The notes: generated by a model from the sequence alone, not told the origin. 64,000 bases of DNA from Phlebotomus papatasi (GCF_024763615.1 NC_077222.1:105805417-105869416), one strand, 5' to 3'; numbered from the stretch's first letter, positions 11,691-23,539 are shown. A program made the numbers and translations.

Positions 11691-12120
11691 TACAATCTTG
11701 TCAAAAATCAACGTCCCATTCATCCCCTTTCAGGTGTCCCAAACATCCCCACGTGTAGTTTTGGTATTTAAAACCTTTATGTAAAAAACAAGAGCGTATA
11801 ATCTCTGAAACTTTTATAAAAATATGTTCCCAGATTATACTGCTATCTAATGAGATAAAAAAGTTTTGATTATTATATATCGCTGATATAAAATACAAAG
11901 AGGAAACTGAGACGTCAAAATATACGATTTTTATCAATTTTTAAAAAAATGTTCATAGAATTAAAACAATAAAACTGAGGATATCCATTCTTTTAGTCGA
12001 GATACATCTTAATATTGCCTACGATACAGTAATGGTTAAATCCTATTTATTTCAAAAATTAATGAAAAAATCGCCTTGTCCCACACTACCCCTGTCCCAA
12101 ACCTCCCCGGTCTCCCCTAA

Positions 12121-12440
12121 ATAACTCTTTTTTAAGCTGAAAATAACTCGTTTTAAGAGTTTAAAAAAAAATTTAAGAGTTGAAATAAGTCTTTCATATC
12201 CCATAATGAATATGTTTTGCAATTTTATGTTTTTTTTATTTTATCATTTTCTTTATTAGTATTTTCTTGTCCTCAAGTTCCCTATGTTCCGAGTGAAATA
12301 TCATTTTATAATGCACGCACATGTCTTCATGAAACACTGTTAACCATATTTCTAGTTGATGTTCCATATGATCTGTGTCGCACGAAAGTCTTCTTGACTA
12401 AAGTATATTCTTAAAACAAAAACACTTAAGCATATACTTC
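12121..12440. repeat. AACTCTTTTT-type spacer
   Basis: Just outside the 3.6-kb element, words such as AATAACTCTTTTTTAAG and ACTCGTTTTAAGAGTT recall the tandem pair at 12451-12625 and similar words near 8388-8430. Probably remnants of one small repeat family. Confidence 0.35.
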
Positions 12441-12450
12441 AGTCGAGATG

Positions 12451-12625
12451 AAATTTTACATCAAAAAAGAGTAATAATTACAGCGATATCCGATGAATTA
12501 ATTCTACTCGCACGAAGAGTTGTTTCAACTCTTTTTTCTAAAATTTACAACGAAAAAGAGTAACAATTACATCGAATATTCGTAGAGTTAATTCAACTCT
12601 GCAATTGAGTTGTTTTAACTTTTTA
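12451..12625 (+). repeat. Two tandem units of about 88 bases
   Basis: Two neighbouring units share AAATTTTACA, then AAAAAGAGTAA, then AATTACA, CGATAT, GTTGTTT and CAACTCT in the same order (12451-12539 and 12540-12625). Each contains a small GAGTTGTTTCAACTC-like palindrome, so each may be a small foldback element. Non-coding. Confidence 0.55.
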
Positions 12626-12629
12626 GATT

Positions 12630-14120
12630 TTTTCTTAGTGAAGCTAATTTAATCGGCTGTATAGCAATTTTATTTTACGATAATTTTATAACCTCTTATA
12701 ATCACCACTAAGATCTCGTAATGTCTTTGCTAAGAATGTTAGCTCTTGGAAGAAGAACTCCCTGAATAAGGACTTTTTGTTACATGGTTAACAAAATATG
12801 ACTTTATAAAGCTTTTTTTTCAAGTTGTATCAATTTTAATTAAAATGATACAAATGTTTCTATCATCTTGTTCATCCTTATCTTAAATTTTGGTAATCAT
12901 CAACTCTTGTGTGAACATAAAACATCGAATTTAGTTATTGCATAATGCAAAATGATGTTATTTGAAAAATGCAAAATGATCACGATATTCGCCCTAAATG
13001 TTGTCCCAAATTAATTCCAATATCCTATATGATTATCCTCTCAAAATTCCCATGATTCCGCTTGGGCTATGTTACTATTCCATGACATATTAAATTCCAT
13101 CTAATTGATCAATTTGAGGTGTTTCGTGTTTATAACATTGTCAGCCACCCTCCAATTATGACATTGTCGTGCGAAATGTACCACGTTTTCAATTCAAATA
13201 CACTTCATATATCTCACACGTTATTCCCTGGGTGAGCATCTGTCCTGGGGGAGGAATTGGTGGATACTCCATAAATTATTACCTATAGGACTGGGATTGG
13301 TTTGAATGAGTAAAAAAAAAACGGGGATAGTGGAGCAAATTCATCGCGACGGAGGGAGAGATTGAATGGGAAAAAATAATGCTGTGGATGAGGAAAATGA
13401 AGGCTTTGGATGGTGTATCCATGATTTCCATATGAACTGAATGAGAGAATTGGAGTAGGTAATACTGCCAGGTTGTTTCGAGGCTCACCATTTTCCCGGT
13501 GAAGAGCCGTAGTTCAAAGGGTGTGGCGGTTTTAGGTGAGTGAATTGCTTTGCTTATTGCACATCGTTTTAATGTACTTTCCATGTTTCCGCGATTTAAT
13601 TATGTAAATTGATACTCTGTATTGGCGATACATCCTATGACGAACATACGCTTGTGCACCAGAAACTTTCCAAACCACCTCCACATGAAGTACAAAAGCT
13701 CAGTCAATTCACCGGAAGACTTTTCCCTCATAGTTCATTTAACTGATTAACCACAATATGGGAACTCTTTTACTGAAATAACACCACTTCACTCTGACTG
13801 TATTGCCATTCGAGAAATATTCAAATAAATTTATTAAAATTGCTATTGCGGTGCAATTACTATTTTTCACTAAAAGTGACACGAACAAAAAATTAATATT
13901 AATTAATGGAAATTTATCGTGGTTAATTAAATTTATGTGGAAAACAAGTAACTATAACTGTCCCATCGTATTATTGATTGTGATAATAAATCTCAGGAAA
14001 TTTTTATTTTTAGGAGAGAATTTAAAATAGAAATAAAATTAAAGCATACAGACCACTCTAATTTAAGGAAATTGTTAAAAAATTAAATCACCACGTAAAC
14101 ATGTTTAAGAGAAAATTTTC
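12630..14120. other. Apparently single-copy sequence, no gene seen
   Basis: Contains a GC-richer patch near 13210-13560 with a minus-strand frame of 101 codons and no domain. No repeat shared with the rest of the window. I see no RNA gene. Confidence 0.4.
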
Positions 14121-14126
14121 AAGCCC

Positions 14127-14347
14127 TAGGGTAAGATGGGGTAATTCGGAATCATGTCTATTTTGGAATTTTTAGATTTTCTCACTGTTTCAAATGGTCA
14201 AAGAGGAAAGGAAAAACACGAAAATGTACAAGACTCCACATTCAAGAGTACTTCTTCATTGTTTTTTTTTCCTTTGCCACCTAAGACTGTTAGGAAAATC
14301 CAAAGTTCCGAATTAGACATGACTCCAAATTACCCCATCTTGCCCTA
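14127..14347. mobile_element. TAGGG-ended MITE (GGTAATTCGGAATCATG type)
   Basis: Inverted ends of about 35 bases: left TAGGGTAAGATGGGGTAAT, right (reverse-complemented) TAGGGCAAGATGGGGTAAT. Both continue with CGGAATCATGTCTA or TTGGAGTCATGTCTAA. TA at both edges. The 150-base interior resembles the MITE at 3333 in the phrase GATTTTCTCAC, so the two are subfamilies of one element. Confidence 0.85.
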
Positions 14348-14389
14348 GAAGACCTCAATATAAACAGATAGTCTAGGAGAAATTTCCTT

Positions 14390-14960
14390 AAGCACTTGAA
14401 TTTTCCCTTAAATATTTTAATAGAATCTCCTAGCGTTTTAAATTCATCACCGAGGTCATCAAAACTGAATTTAAAATATATTTATTATGGATTTTTATTA
14501 TAAACCTTGGAGAATATCTTATTTAAGGAATAAAAGAGAAATTTTCTAGCTTCCTTTTAAGCAATTTTTTCCAAGAGAAGTCTCCTCACTGTTTCAGAAT
14601 ACTTTTAGGGAATCTTTTGAGCTTTCTTATTTGGTTATTTCCGTCACTCTAGGTCATTAAAATCGGTTCAACAATTGATTTATTATGAATATTTAAATTA
14701 AACCTTGTTTTGGAAACTCTTAAATTTAATAATAAGATTCAAGAATAAAATTCCAGAGTCTTTTGGGCAATTTTATCAAAAATAATTTTTTTTTAAATTA
14801 ATGTTTTTCAGAGAATCTTCTGAACTTCCAAAATCCATCGATATTTCGAAATCGGTCCTAAAATTATTTCATTATGAGTTTTTAATTGAAAAAATAAATC
14901 AAACTAGAAGCAATTTTTGAAGATAAAACCATTTGGTATTTTAGAATGTTTATCAGAAAA
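14390..14960 (+). repeat. Degenerate tandem units, period about 190-200
   Basis: Three diverged units each carry, in order, AGAATCTYCT or GGAATCTTTTGAGC, a TCATCAAAA or TCATTAAAATCGGTT phrase, then TTATTATGRAT and TAAACCTTG. Starts lie near 14420, 14609 and 14812. A related single unit is at 7840-8050. AT-rich and non-coding, an old satellite-like expansion. Confidence 0.55.
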
Positions 14961-14964
14961 TTCT

Positions 14965-15215
14965 GTGTATTCCGAATCATGTCTGGTATCAAATTAGGAT
15001 TAAAATTGAATATATGGCAATTTATCAAGTAAACCCTTGCACTTTGTTCTACTTAAGTATTTTGATTTTATGATACAAATAGTAAAACTTCATTGTCTGT
15101 ACACTCTGTACATAACATCCAGGAAAAATATCTGCTTTTGAAACTACTTCATAAGCCCTGTTTGAAATAAAATTTAGGGCACGCCCTGCAGAATTAGAGA
15201 TTATAAATTTGTTTC
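14965..15215. other. AT-rich spacer
   Basis: No repeat or gene recognised. It ends at the inverted motif pair starting at 15221. Confidence 0.35.
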
Positions 15216-15220
15216 AAGTT

Positions 15221-15356
15221 TGGAATTTCGCTCCTTGATTTGGGACCTTCCACAGGATGTACATACAATAAAAAATGTATGAAAATATTTTATGAAAACA
15301 GTTAAAATAAAGAATTTAAGTCCTGAAAAAGGTCCCAATCAAGGATCGAAACGTTA
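15221..15356. repeat. Inverted pair of CCTG..GGTCCC..CGAAA motifs
   Basis: The minus-strand motif at 15221-15256 reads AAGGTCCCAAATCAAGGAG then CGAAA. The plus-strand motif at 15321-15356 reads CCTGAAAAAGGTCCCAATC then AAGGATCGAAACGTT. They form an inverted repeat around a 65-base loop. The plus motif places CTGA and GAAA on either side of a GGTCC/GGATC stem, resembling a hammerhead ribozyme core. The G after CTGAN is replaced by A and the other stems are weak, so it may be degenerate. Confidence 0.45.
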
Positions 15357-15559
15357 CCCAAGAAAAACTGATTACGTAAAAACTGATTGAGAAACTAATT
15401 TAAGACCGATATTCAAAAACGGAGGCGTGCTTGGTCGCTCTGTGGTTACACTCAGCCAGAATTTGCAATGTAGGTTGCCATGTGAGAATTTCTTGGAGAA
15501 TTCTTGATAAACAGGTCAAGAGACATCCCAACAATGTACACCAGGGTAGGAATTTTCTA

Positions 15560-16735
15560 ACTCTGTGAACGGTTCATTCGTGAACGATTCCCCAGTGAAA
15601 AGTTCTCGAGCTTCCCTTCGCGACTGCTAGAAAAGTTATTCTGTAACTTTGCGTGAAGCGGCGAGGGGAAGTGTGTTGAAATTTTTATTAAATTTAAGAT
15701 TTTCATGAGCAGGAGAATGTTGGCATGGTTCGCACAGAGTGAACCTTCAAACAAAACAAATTTTCTTGTTGTTTGTAAAGAGGTAGTTCGTCATTTCTTA
15801 GGCATAAAATAGATAAATTAAGCTCATGAGACGAGATGACAAATGCTAAGTCAGCTCTTTGTAAACAAAGAGAAAATTCACATCGTTTGAAGGTTCACTC
15901 TGTGCGAACCATGCCTACATTCCTCTACATGGTAAAAACTTTTGAACACCTAACAAAATGGAACAAGTTTTCCTTGGAAGAATTTTTTTTGAATCAATTT
16001 GTACCTAGAGAAGATATTTATTTGTTTCAAAAAATTTTCTTTACAGTTTTGTTACGAAATTTTGGAACCGCTTCGATACGGTGGAATGTCTACAAATTTG
16101 AGTTGATTTCGTTTTATACAAATTTGTTTCTGAAAGTTGGAATAGAATTTGTTGTACTCGGCTGTTTTGTTCCCTCTGTCAGGAACAAATTGGTACATTT
16201 TTTTTATAACAATATTATTCCTACATCTGTAACATATTTGTTCCAGAAATTTTCGTTGTCTGTGGACGAGGTAATTTTTGGAACGACATTGTTACTCATA
16301 TGGGGAATCTTTTTGTTTCTCCTAGAAGGTACAAATTTGTTCAAAAAATTTTCAGTGTCCGAGGACGAGCTACGTTTTGGAACAAATTCTAAATTAAAAC
16401 AAATTAAAACTGCAAAAAATTATAGTGTCCGTGGACGAGCTAATTTTTGGAACAAATACGTGCCGAAATTTTTTTACCGCGTACGCAATAAGAAGGAACA
16501 AATTAAACGGTTCACTCGAGATCTGTCGATTTCTTCCAAAAATGGTGCCGATCTACCGATCTCGTGTCAATCTACTAAGCTCATGCCGATTGTCTGCCGA
16601 TCTAAGGCGAAATTGTGTCGATATTTGTCAAATTTATGATGGTCTGTCGACCTCTTAGCAAAATAGTGCCGATCTGTCGATATTTAGCTCCAGATCGGTA
16701 CTACTTTGCCAGTCGCCGCTCACGGTTCACTCTGA
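15560..16735. mobile_element. Inverted-repeat element, family G
   Basis: Contains a perfect 31-base inverted repeat (15722-15752 with 15885-15915; core GGTTCACTCTGTGCGAACC) inside longer imperfect arms (about 15660-15785 and 15855-15950). The far end (16500-16735), rich in GCCGATCTGTCGAT-like words and ending CTCACGGTTCACTCTGAG, recurs inverted at 58960-59115. Three tandem units around TGTCCGTGGACGAGCTAATT occur at 16240-16465. A 267-codon forward frame (15836-16639) crosses all this, but its GTNLFKKFSVSEDE-type repeats reflect the DNA units and I recognise no protein family. Confidence 0.65.
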
Positions 16736-16739
16736 GGAC

Positions 16740-18420
16740 CATTTATTGGCCCCTTATAAAGGGAATTATTCTGTTCATCAATTGACATCGACATGAGTTT
16801 TCGAGTGTTGTTGTTTTGAATTCCCTATAAATAGTCCTTAAAATTGTTAAACAGACTCCAATTTGTCTATAACTTCTTGTATTCCATGAACTGCTTTCGT
16901 GATTTATTAAATAAAAATTCAACATTTTTTTATATATTTGTCTGTCGCAGATTTTCTCACGATCAGTTTTCTACTATTGAAAACTAGTTTTGAAAAGCTA
17001 TCTTGCTTTGAGAAATCTTACTCCATATCTCGATGACAATTTCATCCACTTATTTAAATTTAAAGCAATTTCACAATGCACAAATGACAATTTCAATAAA
17101 TATGTGAAATATGACAATAGGAGAAAATTGTTCTTGAGAACATAAACCTTATACAGCCAAAGAACAGTATAATGCTTCCCAAGTGACTCTGTCTGGAGAG
17201 AGAGCTCTTCGGAAAATTCATACGCAATAAAATGTCCCCTCATCGCTATAAAGTTCCATTATGTCATTTCCACTGGGAACAATGAAAGTGAAATGGAAGA
17301 AAGTGAATCGATTAATGAAGGAGAGGGATTGTGCTGGAGGTAGAAAAATCTCACAAGAAACGCAGGTATTTGTGGCTGTCAAATTGACAGAAATTTGAAT
17401 CTTTTTGAAAAATAACCGACAGCAACTGTAGAAAAGTTTTTCAATTTTAATCAATATTTCGTCCCTTGGTGCCGCTTTCTCTCAATTTTCTCAGAATTTT
17501 CTCCACTTCGTGGAAAAACTACGCACCTTTCTTCGCAATTTCTCTCATCACATCAACATCCACGCATGAGATTTATATCCATGGCTCAACAAGGAAGTCG
17601 CACACGGGATACAAATTACTGTCATTAGAGGGTGGCAAATTTTTTCGACACAAAATAAATGTGCGTGCTGGAGAATTTCCACGGGACTGAAAATATCCCC
17701 CAATTTACCGAGGAGTCTCCCACAGAACAAGGAACTTGAGAAATGGCCCAAGATGACGGAAGAACGTCCCTCAGCGAGACTTTATTGTGTTTTCGTGTAG
17801 TTGAAAGGAAGTAACAAGTTTCCATCACCTTGTCTTCATACCACTCCATCTTCTGCTTAGATTTTCCCGCGGGCTAGGATTCACAGTCAGCCTCATTCTG
17901 GCACCATCATCAACTTCCAAGTCCCTTTGATTATTTTCCTCAGACAGCCCTGAATGTGTGACTGAACTGACGAAGAAGGTAGTGACACATTGATAAAAGT
18001 CTCTTTTGGCAATCTACGACTTCCAGGGATACTCTCCCATGGTTTTCCTGGAAGCAATTAAAGAGAAGAAGAGAAATTGATTAGGACACATGATAGCATC
18101 TTAATGCCATGTGTCCAAATGAAGAATTCTCTTACAAATTGTTGAGTCAAGGCACCCCATATTGCCATTGCCCCACTGGTGTCCATTTATTAAAGATCTA
18201 CAGTTTCAACTGTATTTTGAGCTCTTTCAAAGAAAATGATTCTGTGTCAGTTTTAGTGTGAACTGGGAATTGGGTTCAACTGGTTCTTGTTAAAGGTTCT
18301 CACTATATCAAAGAAAAGCTCCTTACCTGTACATTTTACCTACAAATTGTACATTTTGTGAAATCTTACTACAATCCTCTCAATGATGTTTTTATAAAAA
18401 AGTTATATTTCATTATATTG
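16740..18420. other. Apparently single-copy sequence, no gene seen
   Basis: GC rises modestly at 17250-17900. Overlapping short frames on both strands (up to 81 codons) have no motif. No repeat copy found. It could be regulatory or intronic sequence. Confidence 0.4.
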
Positions 18421-18423
18421 GGT

Positions 18424-18903
18424 TAGGGTAAAGTGATACAAGTTGGGCATAGTGTTACAAGTTGGACAATTCGCCGGTACAAGTTGGACATGGCTTTTTT
18501 CGTGATAAATACAGTACAAAACTTGTTTTTAAGCACTACCCAAGCAGCAATTTTTTCTTTAAATAGTCTTGTAGAATTCCCTAAGAAAGGCACTATAGAA
18601 CCAAAAATCTATTTATTTACTTATAACGCTCTTGGTTCCATTACTGAGATTACTATGAGTAAAGTGGCGCACTCTTAAGGATCTTAAGAGCTGCTATGGG
18701 AATTTCAACAGAAAATTTTCACTTTAAGTCTTTTAAAAGTGCACTAAAAAACTTGTCTAATACTTGGTTCTATAAGGCAGCTATTTTGCTTCTTGGGAAG
18801 GAACCAATTCATAAAACTAAAGCACTAAAAATATACAAATAAAAATGGAGTACTAAATTTATCAAGGAAAAAAGCCCTGTCCAACTTGTACCACTTTACC
18901 CTA
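18424..18903. mobile_element. TAGGG-ended MITE (GGTACAAGTTGGACA type)
   Basis: Inverted ends: left TAGGGTAAAGTGATACAAG, right (reverse-complemented) TAGGGTAAAGTGGTACAAG. Both continue with TTGGRCA. TA at both edges. The phrase TACAAGTTGGACA recurs twice more just inside the left end. Body of about 480 bases, with no transposase. Confidence 0.85.
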
Positions 18904-18904
18904 T

Positions 18905-19240
18905 ATGATTTTCTTCGCATAAAAATATATCAAAATAGCTAAAATATTGTCACAATAAAATATGAAAAAATACAAATTGATAGGAATATTTTATAATAAA
19001 GTTTTTAGCAAATAACATTAGAAAACTTCCCCTTTAAAAAAGTTATACAACTTTGAAAGAGATCCTGTCTTTTTTTGTTTTTTAAATCGCTGAAAAGTTT
19101 ACTCAAATTTTAAACCACTTTTTCAAGTATTTGATATATATTTCTTTCTTAAAGCATAAAAATTGTTTAATTTTATATGTTTTTTTTTTTAATTATTTTA
19201 ATATATCATGAAAGTGGAGGTTATGTGCTAAAATATTACT
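18905..19240. other. AT-rich spacer
   Basis: Long A and T runs. No gene or repeat recognised. Confidence 0.35.
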
Positions 19241-19243
19241 GCA

Positions 19244-20095
19244 TAGGGGAGACTGGGGCAAAAAGTCACAAGTCAAAAATTTAAATATTCTATGCCTCCC
19301 GAGAAAAAACATATCTTTATTTTACCTTCTTCAATGTCATAAGTTTCTTAGAATTCGCACAAGGAAATTTTGAGCCCTGTTTTTGAAATATTTTCCTAAC
19401 AGTTGATATCAATTTTTACTTATTTATTTTCCAAAATTGATGCACTGATGATTATTTCCTAAATGACTTGGATTCTTTGAATACGAAGCCGCTGTCCGTT
19501 TTAGCATTTTCTGAAGATTCTTTTCTCCAGGAATCCTTTTATTAAAAATGAACACTTCGGGTAAAACGTAATAAAAGGTATGGGGCAAAAAGTAACAAAA
19601 ACCGAAGTAATTTCTGATGTCTCACGGCGAAAAGAAACGTCATTGCCATGTGTCGCCGCTTGTTGTTGTAGACAGTGATGGTGATGAAGATCCGAAAAAA
19701 TAAATAATACGCAGAGTCCAATGTATACACATTAGAGGATAAATAATATTATTTCTTTCGAGTTTTATTAAATTTAAGATATTTACTTTCTTTCCATTAT
19801 TTATCCACTTGGCAACTCTTCGGCAGATTTCGTCAAATTAATTTCGACCAATTCGCCATTTTCGCTTTCTCCGAATGGTTGAATAGAATTTTCTTTCTAA
19901 AAATATCCTTGGGAAAATAACTTGAAATGCGTTTTTCTCGTTCTAATAGAGAAAGTGTTGTTCTACAAAGGTGTAGAGGAATTTCAATTTTTTTTTAATC
20001 ATCTAGGTATTTTTTAAATTTACGTGAGCTCGTAGTAAAGCGAATCAAAATGTGATAATTTTACTCCATGCCTGATACTATTTGCCCCAAAATTT
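19244..20095. mobile_element. Probable truncated TAGGG-ended element
   Basis: The left end reads TAGGGGAGACTGGGGCAAA. The phrase TGGGGCAAAAAGTAACAAA recurs inside at 19579-19600, and its complement TTTGCCCCAAAA occurs at 20081. No matching TAGGG right end is visible, so the right border is uncertain. The interior is non-coding. Confidence 0.4.
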
Positions 20096-20196
20096 TTGAG
20101 AATGATCATAAAATTACTTCTTAGAAAACGATTCGATATTTCCTTACAAAATAGAAGAGAATGCCATTCACAAAGTTGTAGATCGATAAATGTTTT

Positions 20197-20414
20197 TAGG
20201 GGGAAGTGGAGCACCTTTGAAAGTGGGGAACTTTTCAAAGTGGGGCACTTTTGAAATTGCGATTTTCACATATTTCTAAACAAATTTGATCCTTATCGTG
20301 ATATAATTTAGCTGGACAAAGAGATTGAGAAGCTAAATTATATCACGATAAGGCTCAATTTTATTTAAAAATAGGTGAAAAATCCCAAATTCAAAGGAGT
20401 CCCACCTCCCTCTA
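20197..20414. mobile_element. TAGGG-ended foldback MITE
   Basis: The left end reads TAGGGGGAAGTGGAGCACC and continues TTTGAAAGTGGG. The right end (reverse-complemented) begins TAGAGGGAGGTGGGACTCC and continues TTTGAATTTGGG. An exact 23-base inner pair (20291-20313 with 20331-20353; core ATCGTGATATAATTTAGCT) surrounds a 17-base loop, so nearly the whole element is one palindrome. TA at both ends. Confidence 0.85.
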
Positions 20415-20419
20415 ATTAA

Positions 20420-21485
20420 TTAGAAATTTCTAGGGCGTTCGGTAGCTTGTTAAAAATAAAATATCCATTTTGTGAATTTTTGCCTCAGTTTCTCCTAATC
20501 CTCCATAGTCTTCCCGTATATTAGTTCCTCATAGCTTTCCAGGAGAGGTTTGTAAGGTCCACCAGGGTGCCTTCGTTACACAAGTGGGGGCTTCATTACC
20601 CAAATTCATAACAATTATTACGATAACTTTTAATATTTCATCTAGGTTTGTTCAATTCAGAAGAAATTAATAATTCACACAATTGAAAAAGATTATGAAT
20701 TATCTACAACTTCATTTAAAAATAAAAGAAATTAAAACAAATCCATAATTTTAAAATAAAAAATTATAGAATTAGGCTTGAAAGGTAAATGTTGACTCAA
20801 CATTTAAATATTAATAATAATTATAAAATATTACAATTAGTCTTTTTCATGTGATTTTATAATTTTTATAAAAAATTGCTTTTTGAAGGATTTTTACTTA
20901 AATAATATTATATAAATAAATAGTATTATATCAAAATTTTAAACTAGTTTTGTTAACTAAGAACTTGAGATAAATGTTAAAGTCTGAATTAGTAAATACA
21001 ACAAAAAATAAATTAGAAAACTCTAGAAACATAAGAACTAAAAGTGTTTACATCATTGGAGTACTGTAAAATTAGCTGATACGAAAAAAGTTATACTTAA
21101 TTAAAAAATGAATTTCTTGAGAATTCTTGATAATTTGTAATTTTTTTAAGAGTAGGTATTCTAATAGATTTATCAAATTACTTTATTAAAATATTTTCAA
21201 ACTGAAAATTTACAATTAACTGAACTTAGGTTACTTATAATGAAAATAAATATATCTTTATATTTTAAACATTTATAAAATCTTGAAATTAATCTGGTAT
21301 TTCTTATACATAATTTGCAAAATTTTGAGAAACATTATTAAGGATGAACTGAACTTGTAGAATACACTTTTAAAATTAAAAAACAAACTTTTCAAAAGCT
21401 TTGTTACAATTTCAGAGAAAATAATACAATTAAAAATTGTTTTTAAAGCTTTTAAATCAAATATACAATGAAGTTTTAAAAAGAA
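20420..21485. other. Very AT-rich sequence, nothing recognised
   Basis: Consists of A/T runs and short direct words such as AAAATTATAG. No coding frame or repeat copy seen. Confidence 0.4.
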
Positions 21486-21721
21486 ATTTTTTTACATTAA
21501 ACCTACCGACCGTTTTCGATCGTTTTTGCTATCGCTCAGTCAAATAACAGACAGCGGTAGGCAGGATACTCAACAATTCTTTCTTGGAAAGGAGGAAAAA
21601 ATTAAAATTTAGACACTGAAAAAATATATGCATATTCTAAGAATAATAAAGTTTGATAGCAACATTATACCGTTTAAATTTGTGTTAATCTTAAAAAGTT
21701 CTCAAACCGGTCAATTTGCCC

Positions 21722-21747
21722 GGTCTTGGTAAACCTACCAAGACCGT
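21722..21747 (+). repeat. Perfect small hairpin
   Basis: CGGTCTTGGTA and TACCAAGACCG are perfect inverse complements separated by four bases. The AAACCTACC phrase also occurs at 21499 (AAACCTACCGACCG). Possibly a remnant of an inverted-repeat element. Too short for a typical microRNA precursor. Confidence 0.5.
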
Positions 21748-21766
21748 GTTAAGCATTAAAGAAACT

Positions 21767-21991
21767 TAAGAGAAAGCGCGCTACCTTCGGATTAATCAAG
21801 CTTCGGACAACTTAAATCTTTGTCTGAGTCTTTTAGTGATTTAATCCATGGTTTTTATTCAGGCCATTTGAAGCATCGGACTGGCCATTAAAGTATAATA
21901 TTATAATAGACCAAATCAATGAAAAAAAAAACCTATTAAAAAATGAGTTTTTTGATACTTGATTCAGCCGAAAGTAGCGCACTGTCCCCTA
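21767..21991. mobile_element. TAGGG-type MITE (GCGCTACCTTCGG)
   Basis: The left end reads TAAGAGAAAGCGCGCTACC and continues TTCGG. The right end (reverse-complemented) reads TAGGGGACAGTGCGCTACT and continues TTCGGCTGAATCAAG. The left terminus has lost the GGG. Related to the element at 60913-61128 through CTACCTTCGG and TCAAGCTTC. Confidence 0.7.
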
Positions 21992-21994
21992 CTC

Positions 21995-23535
21995 AAAGCT
22001 CTCTCAATAACTATTTCTTTATTCTAATTCTTAAAACTTGCGGTATAATCAATACAAATTCCCAATACTAATAATTCACAATTTGGAAATCTAAGTATTT
22101 ACATAAAAATATTTTATTTGATAAAATTAATACCTAAGATTTTGTCTTAATAGAAAATAGTGACTATATCATGATTCTAGCTTTCAGGAACTATAAATTT
22201 TTGTCTTATATCCGTTGAGTTACCGGCAGGAAAGGACCAGACCGGAAATGCAGGTAATATTAGTTCTTTTTTCAAAAACTTATGCGATTATACTTTTATT
22301 TCACCGGAACATTTTTATTGTCATTTTATGTCCAATCGTGACTGAAATAGCATAACACTATGCACTACCCTTTTAGAGCAATTTCCCTTGCGATATTCAT
22401 CAGAATCGTAATCCACATAAAGCCACAATCTAATTCGTTTGGTTTTGATTAAGAAATTAAGGAAGGAAAAAAATATTAAGAGAACTTTTAGCACTCGTGA
22501 ATGGGGAGTAAATAAACCCATCAAAGTGAAAGGTGCAATTTTACAGGGAATAATGCTAGCTTTTCACTTTTATTCTCCTTTCCTTACACTTAGGTCATTC
22601 TGGAAGACATCAACTTCCCGTTTTTCTTTTACCACCCCAAACGATGGTAAAATGTCTGTATGTAGATCTCAGAAATTCACCGGACATACCAAATTACTGT
22701 GGGTCATGCGAATGTAAGAAGCACAAAAGCGACGATTGGTGCCGGAAGACGTTGCTACATAGCGAGCTTTCACACGAGCGCGAAAAGCTCGAGAGTGAAC
22801 TGAAGGAGGAAGCGAATAATTCATGACTTGTGGGCAGGTGGGGCGTGACGATAGTTGTGCATGATAATGATGAGACAATGATATATCTTAGTCTCACACA
22901 AATACATTCACTTCCTCTTCCCCCTGGATTAGAGAGCTTTAAGCTCCAGACATTTGGAGTGAGACAATGAGATTTACAAGAGATTTCACCTGGCAACTGC
23001 TGAGAAAATAGGATCACAGGGAATGAATATCTTAGGTGGATTATGAGGCTAGAGAACGAGAGATTGAGATTCACAGTATTTTGTCGTATGGAGTCTTATG
23101 AGGAGGAAGAAAAGACGTGAGTAAAATTAAATAACATGCAAGAGAAGGATTTCAGGGATGCAGGTATTTCATTCGAGCTTTTGCCGTATTGTTTAGAATC
23201 AACATCTTCCAACACATACTTCACTTTGATTGAAAATTTTACAGGACTGTTCTTCATTTTATATGAAATTGCAGAAATAGTTTAAAGCTTTAACATTTTC
23301 ATCTGTGCTATAGCCCAAATAGCATTGCATAACTGGAGGTACGAACAGGTCGAGAACACGTCGTTTAACCGCCTTTAATACTACGTCATCAGAAAGACTA
23401 AAATTTTAACAATTTCCTGCAATAAAAATGATTTAAATGAAAAGAAACAAGCATTTTCTGAAAATTCTATTTACCAAGTTGGTCGTCAAATTTTAAAAAA
23501 TGGTCAATTTATTTTTGAAGGACACTTTTGTATAA
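21995..23535. other. Apparently single-copy sequence, no gene seen
   Basis: GC-richer between about 22600 and 23050. A minus-strand frame of 126 codons (22694-23074) and a plus-strand frame of 92 codons overlap each other and have no motif. No repeat copy found. Confidence 0.4.
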
Positions 23536-23539
23536 CAGT

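Larger units (their letters stand above)
8515..12119. mobile_element. 3.6-kb TAGGG-ended element or nested MITE pair
   Basis: The left end begins TAGGGGAGACCGGGGAGG and continues TTTGGGAC. The right end is its exact reverse complement for 26 bases, with TA at both edges. Related GGGG/TTTGGGAC words recur just inside each end (8706-8770 and 11709-11757), so the ends are layered. The interior holds a long foldback (9850-10330) and AT-rich DNA but no transposase-length frame. It is either one large non-autonomous element or two inverted smaller copies flanking unrelated DNA. Confidence 0.6.

Noticed and set aside
21722..21747. microRNA precursor
   Set aside because: The stem is only 11 pairs with a four-base loop, too short, and the flanks do not extend it.
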